Positions 1 to 7,151 of a DNA stretch of 47,961 bases are shown piece by piece. The notes beneath the pieces are model-generated. The model made no database searches. It saw only the letters and a program-made list of their open reading frames with translations, and was not told the origin of the DNA. Both the position numbers and the translations under genes were made by a program. The stretch is from an uncultured Prevotella sp. (GTDB lineage: Bacteria > Bacteroidota > Bacteroidia > Bacteroidales > Bacteroidaceae): the NCBI GenBank assembly GCA_900548585.1, contig URLI01000013.1, positions 1 to 47,961 of the forward strand. Direction: 5' to 3'. Numbering within the stretch: the stretch's first letter is position 1; each line of letters opens with the position of its first letter.

Positions 1-30
1 AATGCAATGCGGGAGAGTAGGTCGCCGCCT
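1..30 (+). rRNA. rrf: 5S rRNA, 3' end (partial)
   Basis: The window opens with GCGGGAGAGTAGGTCGCCGCC. This is the conserved 3' terminal part of Bacteroidetes 5S rRNA (GGGAGAGTAGGTCG followed by the closing strand of helix I). Only about 30 bases are inside the window, so the rest of the rRNA operon lies to the left. A strong terminator hairpin begins nine bases later, as expected at the end of an rrn operon. Confidence 0.85.
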
Positions 31-38
31 TCCTTCAC

Positions 39-87
39 GGGCTGTCCCCGTGGCAAGATTGCCACGTGGGCAGCCCCTTTCTTGTTA
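39..87 (+). terminator. Rho-independent terminator of the rRNA operon
   Basis: A long GC-rich inverted repeat pairs GGGCTG.CC.CGTGGCAA (39-56) with TTGCCACG.GG.CAGCCC (59-76). It is followed by CTTTCTTGTT. It lies directly after the 5S rRNA end, so it most likely terminates the rRNA transcript. Confidence 0.85.
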
Positions 88-118
88 CTGGCGGTTACCG
101 CAGTCTCCCCTGGTATTC

Positions 119-169
119 CTGGTTTCCTGGTTTTTCTAGTTTCCTATTTTCTCTAGTTTTCTAGTTTCG
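119..169 (+). repeat. Degenerate short tandem repeat, CTRGTTTYC type
   Basis: Successive copies read CTGGTTTCC, CTGGTTTTT, CTAGTTTCC, CTATTTTCT, CTAGTTTT and CTAGTTTCG, each 8-10 bp long. The tract is pyrimidine-rich on the plus strand and lies between the rrn terminator and the next promoter. It contains no useful reading frame. No function is evident. Confidence 0.55.
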
Positions 170-193
170 ATGCAGAGAAAAATAAATAAAGTG

Positions 194-224
194 TTGCGTG
201 ATTTGGAAAAAAATTGTAAGTTTG
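194..224 (+). promoter_or_regulatory. Bacteroidetes-type promoter for the 250-855 gene
   Basis: TTG at 194-196 and TAAGTTTG at 217-224 match the -33 (TTTG) and -7 (TAnnTTTG) elements of the primary Bacteroidetes sigma factor, with 20 bp between them. Transcription would start about 20 bases before the ATG at 250. Confidence 0.6.
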
Positions 225-249
225 CCACAGAGAATACGTTAATGCCGAG

Positions 250-855
250 ATGTACAGTTTAATGAGGGCTTTTGTATGGCTCATACGCTGGAGACACTGC
301 CGTGGCTTCGGGGTGCAGTCGCCTTGGGCTTACAGGTTCGTTCGCTATGTCGTCAACGAACACTATCCTTATTATTCGTATGATGCGCTTGAGAGCAGGT
401 GGCGCGAGGCCAGCAGTCTGGAAAGGAAACTGGGCAGGCTGTATTTCCGTCTTGCCAACTATCTGCAGCCGTCTCTGGCCGCAGATTATTCACAGAATGG
501 AGTTATGTTTGCGGATTATGTTCGCTCGGGTTGTCGCAGTACGGAACTGTGTGATATTCCCATGCACTCAACTTCTGGCGGGATACACAGCATTCTGTCC
601 GGCCATAGGCCCGTCCCGTTTCTCCGGGTCGTCACAAAGGGCAACTATGTGGATGTGTTCCACGAGGCTCTCGCTGTGTCCGGACAGAAGTCGGTGTTCG
701 TAATAGAGGGAATAAACAGCGACAAGTCATCCAGGGCATTTTGGAAGCATATTGTGGCTTCGGAGCTTTGCGTGACGACGTTCGATTTATATTATTGCGG
801 CATAATATTCTTTGACCGCAGCCGTTATAAGGAAAATTATATTGTTAATTTCTAA
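250..855 (+). CDS. Degenerate class I SAM-methyltransferase-like protein
   Basis: This 201-residue protein has the two hallmark ends of a Bacteroidetes family usually annotated as class I SAM-dependent methyltransferase. The N-terminal segment GFGVQSPWAYRFVRYVVNE (residues about 21-39) corresponds to the family's HGVHSPFxYxFV motif. The C-terminal segment YYCGIIFFDRSRYKENYIV (about 181-199) corresponds to its closing 'DLFxMGIVFFR...F.I' strand pair. Between them the Rossmann glycine loop (ExGxGxG) and the acidic ribose-binding residue are not visible, and the protein is shorter than I expect for the family. A methyltransferase fold without cofactor binding is therefore likely. The family link is from pattern memory and needs a profile search. 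It lies 12 bp before the adenosyltransferase gene and probably shares its transcript. Confidence 0.6.
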   Translation: MYSLMRAFVWLIRWRHCRGFGVQSPWAYRFVRYVVNEHYPYYSYDALESRWREASSLERKLGRLYFRLANYLQPSLAADYSQNGVMFADYVRSGCRSTELCDIPMHSTSGGIHSILSGHRPVPFLRVVTKGNYVDVFHEALAVSGQKSVFVIEGINSDKSSRAFWKHIVASELCVTTFDLYYCGIIFFDRSRYKENYIVNF

Positions 856-867
856 AAATATCATACT

Positions 868-1422
868 ATGGCGATAACAAAGGTTTATACAAAAACGGGA
901 GACAACGGCACAACCAGTCTTGTAGGTGGCGTTAAAGTAAGCAAGACAAACCCACGCATTGAGGCGTACGGCACGGTTGACGAACTCAGCGCGCACCTCG
1001 GCATGCTGGCATCATGGATGAAGGACGGCGAGGACAAAGACCTGATAATCCGCACCCAGCGCAACCTCTTCACGGTGTGCTCCTATCTTGCAACTGACAA
1101 GAAAAAGACCCCGCTCGCGGCATCATTCACCATGTCGGCGGACGAAACCCTACTTCTTGAGCAGCAGATTGACGAGATTAATGCCAGCATACCAGAGCAG
1201 CGGTCATTCATACTGCCTGGCGGCAGCCACGAGGCAGCCCTCGCACATGTCGCCCGCACCGTGTGCCGCCGTGCCGAGCGCAGGATATTCTTCCTCGGCC
1301 AGACGACTGACCTCGACCCGGAGGTGACGCACTATATCAACCGTCTTTCCGACTATCTTTTCGTACTTGCCCGCAAACTCAATTTCGTGGAAGGCGTGAG
1401 GGACATACCCTGGAAGAAGTGA
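868..1422 (+). CDS. Cob(I)alamin adenosyltransferase, PduO type
   Basis: This 184-residue protein transfers the 5'-deoxyadenosyl group of ATP to cob(I)alamin (corrinoid), making adenosylcobalamin in the cytoplasm. The N-terminal YTKTGDNGTTSLVGG (residues about 7-21) is the ATP-binding signature of the PduO/EutT trimeric family. RIEAYGTVDELSAHLG follows. The C-terminal HVARTVCRRAERRI helix (from about residue 126) carries the conserved arginines. Length is normal. It starts 12 bp after the preceding gene with no separate promoter seen. B12-dependent enzymes such as methylmalonyl-CoA mutase are common in this order, but none is in the window. Confidence 0.92.
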   Translation: MAITKVYTKTGDNGTTSLVGGVKVSKTNPRIEAYGTVDELSAHLGMLASWMKDGEDKDLIIRTQRNLFTVCSYLATDKKKTPLAASFTMSADETLLLEQQIDEINASIPEQRSFILPGGSHEAALAHVARTVCRRAERRIFFLGQTTDLDPEVTHYINRLSDYLFVLARKLNFVEGVRDIPWKK

Positions 1423-1544
1423 CACGGCCACCCAGGCCGGCATGAAAATCCGGTTGTTTTTACTGAACATATTATATATTGATGTGTTGTCAGCAGTGAA
1501 TATTGTTTTAATCGAGGATAAGTACAAAATAGTCATCAAATAAT

Positions 1545-1575
1545 TTTGTTTTATCTGCGATTTGCATTAATTTTG
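1545..1575 (+). promoter_or_regulatory. Promoter for the DUF2795 gene
   Basis: TTTG (1545-1548), 19 bp, then TAATTTTG (1568-1575) followed by TGCA is a very good match to the Bacteroidetes consensus. The spacing leaves a leader of roughly 40 bases before the ATG at 1621. Confidence 0.75.
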
Positions 1576-1620
1576 TGCATCGGAAAAAGGAAATGTTAAC
1601 TTTTAAAAACTTTAAGGCTT

Positions 1621-1842
1621 ATGTATTGGACACTTGAACTTGCCTCAAAACTCGAAGATGCGCCTTGGCCGGCAACAAAAGACGAGTTGATAGACTACGC
1701 CATACGCTCGGGCGCGCCCCTTGAAGTGCTTGAGAACCTTCAGGAAATCGAAGACGAGGGTGATGTTTACGAAAGTATCGAAGACATCTGGCCCGACTAT
1801 CCCACAAAGGACGACTTCCTATTCAACGAGGACGAGTACTGA
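1621..1842 (+). CDS. DUF2795 small acidic protein
   Basis: This 73-residue protein begins MYWTLELASKLEDAPWPATK and is strongly acidic at its C-terminus (DDFLFNEDEY). It matches the DUF2795 family, which is highly conserved across Bacteroidales at this length. The motif APWPATKDELIDYAIRSGAP (residues 14-33) resembles a small helical nucleic-acid-associated fold, but the molecular role is not known. It has its own promoter and a strong terminator 44 bases after the stop codon, so it is a single-gene unit. Confidence 0.85.
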   Translation: MYWTLELASKLEDAPWPATKDELIDYAIRSGAPLEVLENLQEIEDEGDVYESIEDIWPDYPTKDDFLFNEDEY

Positions 1843-1885
1843 CGTGTTTTGAACCATGGAAAACCGGTTTCAGGCAATATACTTT

Positions 1886-1930
1886 AACGCAGTATGGGGA
1901 AACGAATTTTCCCCATACTGCGTTTTTTTT
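1886..1930 (+). terminator. Strong Rho-independent terminator after DUF2795 gene
   Basis: AACGCAGTATGGGGAAA (1886-1902) pairs with TTTTCCCCATACTGCGTT after a very short loop, and the T-run continues to 1930. The stem is essentially perfect. Confidence 0.93.
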
Positions 1931-1985
1931 ACAGCCGCTGTCATTCGATTTTCAAATCTTTGATGGCGGTTGCAGGTTGAACCAC

Positions 1986-1996
1986 AACCGGTCATT
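1986..1996 (+). repeat. AACCGGTCATT dispersed element, copy 1
   Basis: The exact 11-bp core is followed by a tail reading CAGACTGATTGCAGCCGG up to 2020. A similar tail (GGACTGATTGTAGTCGG) follows the copies at 47856-47884. It lies downstream of the DUF2795 gene and in the same orientation. Confidence 0.7.
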
Positions 1997-2036
1997 GTAG
2001 CCCAGACTGATTGCAGCCGGGTACAAGCGAAGCTGC

Positions 2037-2118
2037 AAATACGGCGTGTTTATGGAGCAAATACGGCGTGTTTGTGGAGCAAATACGGCGTGATTGACCG
2101 GCAAAATCGTCGTGTTTG
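2037..2118 (+). repeat. 22-bp-period repeat array 1 (four units)
   Basis: Four 16-bp cores start at 2037, 2059, 2081 and 2103. They read AAATACGGCGTGTTTA, AAATACGGCGTGTTTG, AAATACGGCGTGATTG and AAAATCGTCGTGTTTG. The 6-bp spacers are TGGAGC, TGGAGC and ACCGGC. The core is close to a palindrome centred on its eighth base (AAA.ACG-G-CGT.TTT). The period is exactly 22 bp. The same core recurs at the same period at 33316-33419. Confidence 0.9.
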
Positions 2119-2228
2119 CCCGGTTGACGGTCATGCTTCGCGGTGCTGTTCCTGTGGAATCTGATTGCCATTTCCGTGAAAGTTGCGTGGCAGTTACAAT
2201 AAACGCGGCAGTTTCTCGTTATAAACCA

Positions 2229-2267
2229 GTGTTGGGACGATTAACGAATTTGTGTTGAGACGATTAA
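2229..2267 (+). repeat. 23-bp-spaced direct repeat overlapping the porP start
   Basis: GTGTTGGGACGATTAA (2229-2244) recurs as GTGTTGAGACGATTAA (2252-2267). The second copy supplies the GTG start and first codons of porP. On the minus strand the motif reads TTAATCGTCYCAACAC, which partly resembles the AACCGGTCATT-element tail (CAACACTGATTT, CAACACCGGTTT). Confidence 0.75.
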
Positions 2268-3190
2268 ACATAACATTGATTTTGCTTGCCGTGGCTGTGC
2301 GTTCTGCCATGGCGCAGTATGACGTGGCATTCAGCCATTATTTCGACATGGAGCCGTATTTCAATCCGGCAGCCGTGGGCAAGCAGGAGAAACTTAACAT
2401 AGCGGCGGCCTACTCGATGCAGTTTGCAGGCTTCGAGAACAACCCGAGGACGATGTTCGTCAGCGCCGACGCCCCGTTCCGCTTCCTGAACACTTTCCAC
2501 GGAGCCGGCGTTCAGTTGCTCAACGACCAGATAGGCCTGTTCACCCACCAGCGCATCTCGGTGCAGTATGCCCTGAAGCGTCCGCTCTTCGGCGGCGTGC
2601 TTAGCGTCGGCGTGCATGGCGGACTGCTCCTCGAGGGCTTCGACGGCTCGAAGGTCGACGTGGAGGACTCTTCCGACCCGGCCTTCGTCGCATCGGATGT
2701 CAACGGCAACGCGTTCGACCTCGGCGCGGGAATCTACTACACCCACGGGCGTTGGTATGCCGGTGTGTCGGTGGAGCACGCCACGTCGCCACTCGTCGAG
2801 CTCGGCGACAGGAACGAGTTGCAGATAGACCGCACGTATTATTTGACCGGCGGATACAATATTCGGCTGAGAAATCCGTTTTTATCTATACCTGCGTCAG
2901 TCATGGCACGATACGACGGTGTGGGCTACCGTGCCGACATCACGGCGCGGCTGGTATATCAGAACGAGAAGAGACGCCTCTACGGCGGCGTGGGCTACAG
3001 CCCGACAAACTCGGTCACGGCATACATCGGCGGCAGCTTCCACGGCTTCAACCTTGGCTACAGCTACGAGATGTACACCTCGAAGATAAGCCCGGCCAAC
3101 GGCAGCCACGAGTTGTACGTGGGCTACCAGATGGACCTCAACTTCCATAAGAAGGGGCGCAACCTGCACAAGAGCGTCCGCCATCTGTAG
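2252..3190 (+). CDS. porP: Type IX secretion outer-membrane protein PorP/SprF
   Basis: This 312-residue outer-membrane beta-barrel belongs to the PorP/SprF family of the type IX secretion system. A signal peptide (MLRRLN, a hydrophobic stretch, cleavage near AMAQ) is followed by the family's opening pattern QYDVAFSHYFDMEPYFNPAAVG (residues about 22-43), then alternating strands with many Tyr and Gly. A GTG start at 2252 is used because an in-frame stop lies at 2222-2224 and no in-frame ATG precedes the signal peptide. TTG at 2255 is the alternative. It is first in the porP-K-L-M-N cluster, 53 bp before porK. In known systems PorP homologues associate with the PorK-PorN ring and with surface anchoring of cargo. 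Confidence 0.88.
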   Translation: MLRRLNITLILLAVAVRSAMAQYDVAFSHYFDMEPYFNPAAVGKQEKLNIAAAYSMQFAGFENNPRTMFVSADAPFRFLNTFHGAGVQLLNDQIGLFTHQRISVQYALKRPLFGGVLSVGVHGGLLLEGFDGSKVDVEDSSDPAFVASDVNGNAFDLGAGIYYTHGRWYAGVSVEHATSPLVELGDRNELQIDRTYYLTGGYNIRLRNPFLSIPASVMARYDGVGYRADITARLVYQNEKRRLYGGVGYSPTNSVTAYIGGSFHGFNLGYSYEMYTSKISPANGSHELYVGYQMDLNFHKKGRNLHKSVRHL

Positions 3191-3243
3191 GCAGCGCGTG
3201 CGGGCTAAATGTATTGAAGAACAAAAAAGACATAATATAAAAT

Positions 3244-4701
3244 ATGAAAAGTAACAGGATACTTATCGCCATCGCCATCATGTCGCTTGCGGTCCTCGCC
3301 TCGTGCATGGGCAGCAAGGGTGCTTCCATTTCCGGAAGGGGCGGCGAGGTCACCGGCATAGGTGGCGGGCGCGGCTTCACCGAGCCAACGCCCTACGGCA
3401 TGACACAGGTGCCGCGCGGTTTCCTGCGCATGGGAATAGAGAAGCAGGACAGCCTGTGGGGCAAGCCCATGCCGGTGAGGGAAATATCGGTTGACGGCTT
3501 CTGGATGGACGAGACCGAGGTGACAAACTCCGAATACAAGCAGTTCGTGTACTGGGTGCGCGACTCAATCCTCCGCACGCGCCTCGCCGACCCGGCATAC
3601 GGGGGCGACGAGACATACATGATAACCGAGGACAAGAACGGCGACCCCGTGCCGCCGCACCTCAACTGGAAGAAGTCACTGCCGCGAAAGCCCAACGAGG
3701 ACGAGCAGAGGGCGTTCGAGAGCCTCTATGTCACCAATCCGGTGACGGGCGAGAAACTGCTCGACGCGTCGCAGCTCAACTACCGCTACGAGATTTACGA
3801 CTACGCGACGGCCGCGCTGCGCCGCAACCGCCTGCGCCCCGAAGAGCGCAACCTGAACACAGACGTGACGGCGGACGCCGGCGAGGTGGTGATGATCTCG
3901 AAGGACACGGCATACATAGACGACGAGGGAAGGATCGTGCGCGAGACCATCGACCGCCCCCTCTCGAGCGAGTGGGACTTCCTTAACACATACATAGTGA
4001 ACGTGTATCCCGACACCACATGCTGGATAAACGATTTCCAGAACAGCGAGAACGAGGTCTACCTGCGGACATATTTCAGCAGCCCGGCATACAACGAGTA
4101 TCCCGTCGTCGGCGTGACGTGGGAGCAGGCAAACGCGTTCTGCGCGTGGCGCACCGACTATCTGCTGAAAGGCCTGGGCGGCGAGGCGCGCTTCATCCAG
4201 CGCTACCGCCTGCCGACCGAGGCCGAGTGGGAGTATGCCGCGCGCGGAAAGGACGGCACGGAGTTCCCCTGGGAGAGCGACGCGCCGGCGAACAGCCGTG
4301 GCTGCTTCAACGCCAACTTCAAGCCCGACCGGGGAAACTATACCAAGGACGGCAACCTTATAACAAGCCGCGCAGGCATTTACACCGCAAACTCAAACGG
4401 ACTGTATGACATGGCGGGGAACGTGGCGGAGTGGACAAGCACGGTCTACACCGAGGCGGGAGTCGATGCCATGAACGACCTCAACCCACAACTGGAGTAC
4501 AAGGCCGCCAAGGAAGACCCCTACAAACTGAAGAAGAAGAGCGTGCGCGGAGGGTCGTGGAAAGACCCCGAGAGCTATATACGCTCGGCATGGCGCACGT
4601 GGGAGTACCAGAACCAGCCACGCTCGTACATAGGTTTCCGCTGCGTGCGGTCGCTGGCGAACACACAGAGCGGCAAACAGAAAAGAAGCAAGAAAAAATA
4701 A
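3244..4701 (+). CDS. porK: T9SS ring lipoprotein PorK/GldK
   Basis: This 485-residue lipoprotein has a type II signal ending LASC, with the lipidated cysteine at residue 21. The rest is a formylglycine-generating-enzyme-like (FGE-sulfatase) fold. The pattern GFWMDETEVTNSEYKQFVYW (about residues 85-104) opens it, and RLPTEAEWEYAARG and GSWKDPESYIRSAWR-type motifs close it. The tail is basic (KQKRSKKK). In known systems PorK and PorN form a periplasmic ring under the outer membrane that couples the motor to the translocon. The FGE fold here is structural. Only 18 bp separate it from porL, consistent with one transcript. Confidence 0.95.
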   Translation: MKSNRILIAIAIMSLAVLASCMGSKGASISGRGGEVTGIGGGRGFTEPTPYGMTQVPRGFLRMGIEKQDSLWGKPMPVREISVDGFWMDETEVTNSEYKQFVYWVRDSILRTRLADPAYGGDETYMITEDKNGDPVPPHLNWKKSLPRKPNEDEQRAFESLYVTNPVTGEKLLDASQLNYRYEIYDYATAALRRNRLRPEERNLNTDVTADAGEVVMISKDTAYIDDEGRIVRETIDRPLSSEWDFLNTYIVNVYPDTTCWINDFQNSENEVYLRTYFSSPAYNEYPVVGVTWEQANAFCAWRTDYLLKGLGGEARFIQRYRLPTEAEWEYAARGKDGTEFPWESDAPANSRGCFNANFKPDRGNYTKDGNLITSRAGIYTANSNGLYDMAGNVAEWTSTVYTEAGVDAMNDLNPQLEYKAAKEDPYKLKKKSVRGGSWKDPESYIRSAWRTWEYQNQPRSYIGFRCVRSLANTQSGKQKRSKKK

Positions 4702-4719
4702 ACCATAAGAAATCATAAG

Positions 4720-5535
4720 ATGACAAGATACAGCAAACTGAATGTCGTTTACCGTCTGCAGAAGTGGATGGACAGCGTTCCGGGCCAGACTTTCCTGAAC
4801 TATGCCTACAGCTGGGGTGCCTCGCTCGTCATTTTGGGTGCATTGTTCAAGTTGAACCACCTTCCCGGCTCGAGCATAATGCTATACATCGGCATGGGGA
4901 CCGAGGTTATAGTGTTCTTCATATCCGCGTTCGACCGTCCGTTTGACAAGACCGCGATAGGCATGGAACTGCCAATGCACCTCGACGGCGAGGACGAGGC
5001 GGACGACGGTGAGAGTGCCGGCATGGAGGAGATGCCTGCCGTAGGCGTGCAGCACGGCGCACAGCCAGCCACAATAATAATAGGCGGCGGAGGCGTGCCG
5101 GGAGGCAATGCCGGCGCAGGAGTTCCCGGGGAAGAGTTCCACGGACAGCCCGTGGCACAGCCGTCGGCGGTTGTCGTGGGGCAGCCGGCGGAAATACCGC
5201 AGCCCGTCGCGCCAGACATGGCAGAGGCCGCGGAGGCATACGTCGAGGAGCTCAAGAGGCTCACCGAGGTGCTGCAGAAGGTGTCGGAGCAGAGCCAGCG
5301 GCTCACCACAGACTCGGAGGAGATGGAGAACCTCAACCGCACGCTCACCGGAATATGCAAGATCTACGAGATGCAGCTAAAGAGCGCCAGCTCGCAGATA
5401 GGCACCATCGACGAGATAAACGCGCAGACGCGGAAGATGGCCGGGCAGATAGAGCAACTCAACAGCATCTACACGCGCATGATAGAGGCCATGACGGTGA
5501 ACATGCGCGCCGCAGGCGCCGCGCCGGAGCAGTAA
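4720..5535 (+). CDS. porL: T9SS motor protein PorL/GldL
   Basis: This 271-residue inner-membrane protein has two transmembrane helices (about residues 25-45 and 51-71). The second carries the conserved glutamate in GMGTEVIVFFISAF (E62), and K44 sits between the helices. In GldL/PorL these residues belong to the proton pathway that powers secretion. Residues about 80-165 are an acidic then Gly/Ala/Pro/Val-rich linker (IIIGGGGVPGGNAGAG). Residues about 170-262 are a predicted coiled coil (VEELKRLTEVLQKVSEQSQR). The cytoplasmic linker looks expanded, but length within the family varies. It lies between porK and porM in the conserved order. Confidence 0.95.
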   Translation: MTRYSKLNVVYRLQKWMDSVPGQTFLNYAYSWGASLVILGALFKLNHLPGSSIMLYIGMGTEVIVFFISAFDRPFDKTAIGMELPMHLDGEDEADDGESAGMEEMPAVGVQHGAQPATIIIGGGGVPGGNAGAGVPGEEFHGQPVAQPSAVVVGQPAEIPQPVAPDMAEAAEAYVEELKRLTEVLQKVSEQSQRLTTDSEEMENLNRTLTGICKIYEMQLKSASSQIGTIDEINAQTRKMAGQIEQLNSIYTRMIEAMTVNMRAAGAAPEQ

Positions 5536-5572
5536 ACAACATACAGCAAACCGAAAAACGGTATTCCAACAG

Positions 5573-7129
5573 ATGGCAATAAAGAAAAGACCAGTATCTC
5601 CGCGCCAGAAGATGATCAACCTGATGTACATCGTCCTCCTGGCCATGCTCGCGCTGAACGTGTCAACCGAAGTGCTGCAGGGGTTCTCGATCGTTGAGGA
5701 AAGCCTCAACAGGACCACCGCAAACTCCAGCAGGCAGAACGCAGCGATATACGGGGACTTCGAGGCACTGATGGCGAAAAACCCGGAGAAGGTGCGCCAG
5801 TGGTTCGCGAAGGCCACGCAGGTGAAGCAGATGAGCGACTCGTTGTACAACATGGCGCAGCAACTGAAGGAGGCCATCGTGCGCGATGCCGACGGCAAGG
5901 ACGGTGACGTGCGCAACATAGAGAACAAGGACAACCTCGAGGCGGCGGGACATGTAATGCTCGCCCCGCTGACGGGCAAGGGAAAGGCGCTCTATGATGC
6001 CATAAACTCTTACCGCACACGCATACTCACAATGGTGACGGACAGGCAGCAGAGGGAAATCATAAGCAGCAACCTCTCGACGCGGCTGCCCAAGAACGCC
6101 AACACGATGGGCAAGAACTGGCAGGAATACATGTTCGAGAACATGCCCGTGGCGGCTGCCGTCACGCTACTGTCAAAGTTGCAGAGCGACATTCGATACG
6201 CCGAGGGCGAGGTGCTGCACACGCTCGTGGCAAACGTTGACCTGAAGGACATAAGGGTCAACAAGCTCGACGCATTCGTCATACCCGAGAAGACAACGCT
6301 GTACCCTGGAGAGCAGTTCGTGTCGCAGATAGTGATGGCTGCCGTGGACACAACGATGCAGCCGGAGATTTATGTCAACGGGACGCGCATCAACACCACG
6401 AACGGCCGGTATTCGTTCGCTGCCGGAGGGGTGGGCGAGCACCAGTTCAGCGGCTACCTGATAACGCGCAACGCGGCAGGCGAACAGCTGCGCCGCAACT
6501 TCACGCAGAAGTATAATGTCATACCGACACCCGACGGCGCGACCGTCGCCGCCGACCTGATGAACGTGCTGTACGCTGGTTTCAAGAACCCCGTGAGCGT
6601 CAGCGTGCCTGGCATACCGGCAAACCAGGTGCGGGTGAGCATGAGCGGCGGTACGCTGACACCCACCGGCAACGGCCATTTCATCGCCGTGCCGTCGGCC
6701 GTCGGCAGGGATGTGACGTTCAACATATCGGTCAGCGACCAGGGCAGGACGCGCTCCATAGCACCGTTCAAGTTCCATGTGCGCAAACTTCCAGACCCGA
6801 CACCATACATCGTCGTGGGCAACAACCGCTTCCGCGGGGGCGGACTGGCAAAGGGCGCGCTGATGAACGCCTCGGGCATAAGGGCGGCCATCGACGACGG
6901 ACTGCTCGACATTGAGTTCCGCGTGACCGGCTTCGAGGCAGTGTTCTTCGACAACATGGGCAATGCCGTGCCGATGGTGGGCAGTGGGACGAATTTCAGC
7001 GGACGCCAGAAGGACGCCTTCCGCAAACTGTCGCGCAACCGCCGCTTCTACATTTCGCGCGTCACGGCAGTGGGACCCGACGGCATCTCGCGCCAGCTTA
7101 GTGCCTCGATGGAGGTGATTATCAAGTAA
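5573..7129 (+). CDS. porM: T9SS motor protein PorM/GldM
   Basis: This 518-residue protein has a single N-terminal transmembrane helix (MINLMYIVLLAMLALNVSTEVLQG, about residues 15-38). A long periplasmic part follows, starting with helices and then several beta domains. The N-terminal signature KKRPVSPRQKMINLMYIVLLAMLALNVS is almost invariant in GldM/PorM. In known systems PorM dimers with PorL form the rotary motor, and the periplasmic D1-D4 domains reach the PorK-PorN ring. Length is normal. It is 37 bp after porL and 22 bp before porN. Confidence 0.96.
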   Translation: MAIKKRPVSPRQKMINLMYIVLLAMLALNVSTEVLQGFSIVEESLNRTTANSSRQNAAIYGDFEALMAKNPEKVRQWFAKATQVKQMSDSLYNMAQQLKEAIVRDADGKDGDVRNIENKDNLEAAGHVMLAPLTGKGKALYDAINSYRTRILTMVTDRQQREIISSNLSTRLPKNANTMGKNWQEYMFENMPVAAAVTLLSKLQSDIRYAEGEVLHTLVANVDLKDIRVNKLDAFVIPEKTTLYPGEQFVSQIVMAAVDTTMQPEIYVNGTRINTTNGRYSFAAGGVGEHQFSGYLITRNAAGEQLRRNFTQKYNVIPTPDGATVAADLMNVLYAGFKNPVSVSVPGIPANQVRVSMSGGTLTPTGNGHFIAVPSAVGRDVTFNISVSDQGRTRSIAPFKFHVRKLPDPTPYIVVGNNRFRGGGLAKGALMNASGIRAAIDDGLLDIEFRVTGFEAVFFDNMGNAVPMVGSGTNFSGRQKDAFRKLSRNRRFYISRVTAVGPDGISRQLSASMEVIIK

Positions 7130-7151
7130 AAAAGGAAACAAACAGACACTT

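Larger units (their letters stand above)
1843..2251. other. 409-bp intergenic region rich in repeats
   Basis: This gene-free stretch holds, in order, the DUF2795 terminator, one AACCGGTCATT element (1986-1996), the first 22-bp-period array (2037-2118) and the direct repeat that runs into the porP start (2229-2267). No TAnnTTTG promoter for porP stands out. Confidence 0.8.
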
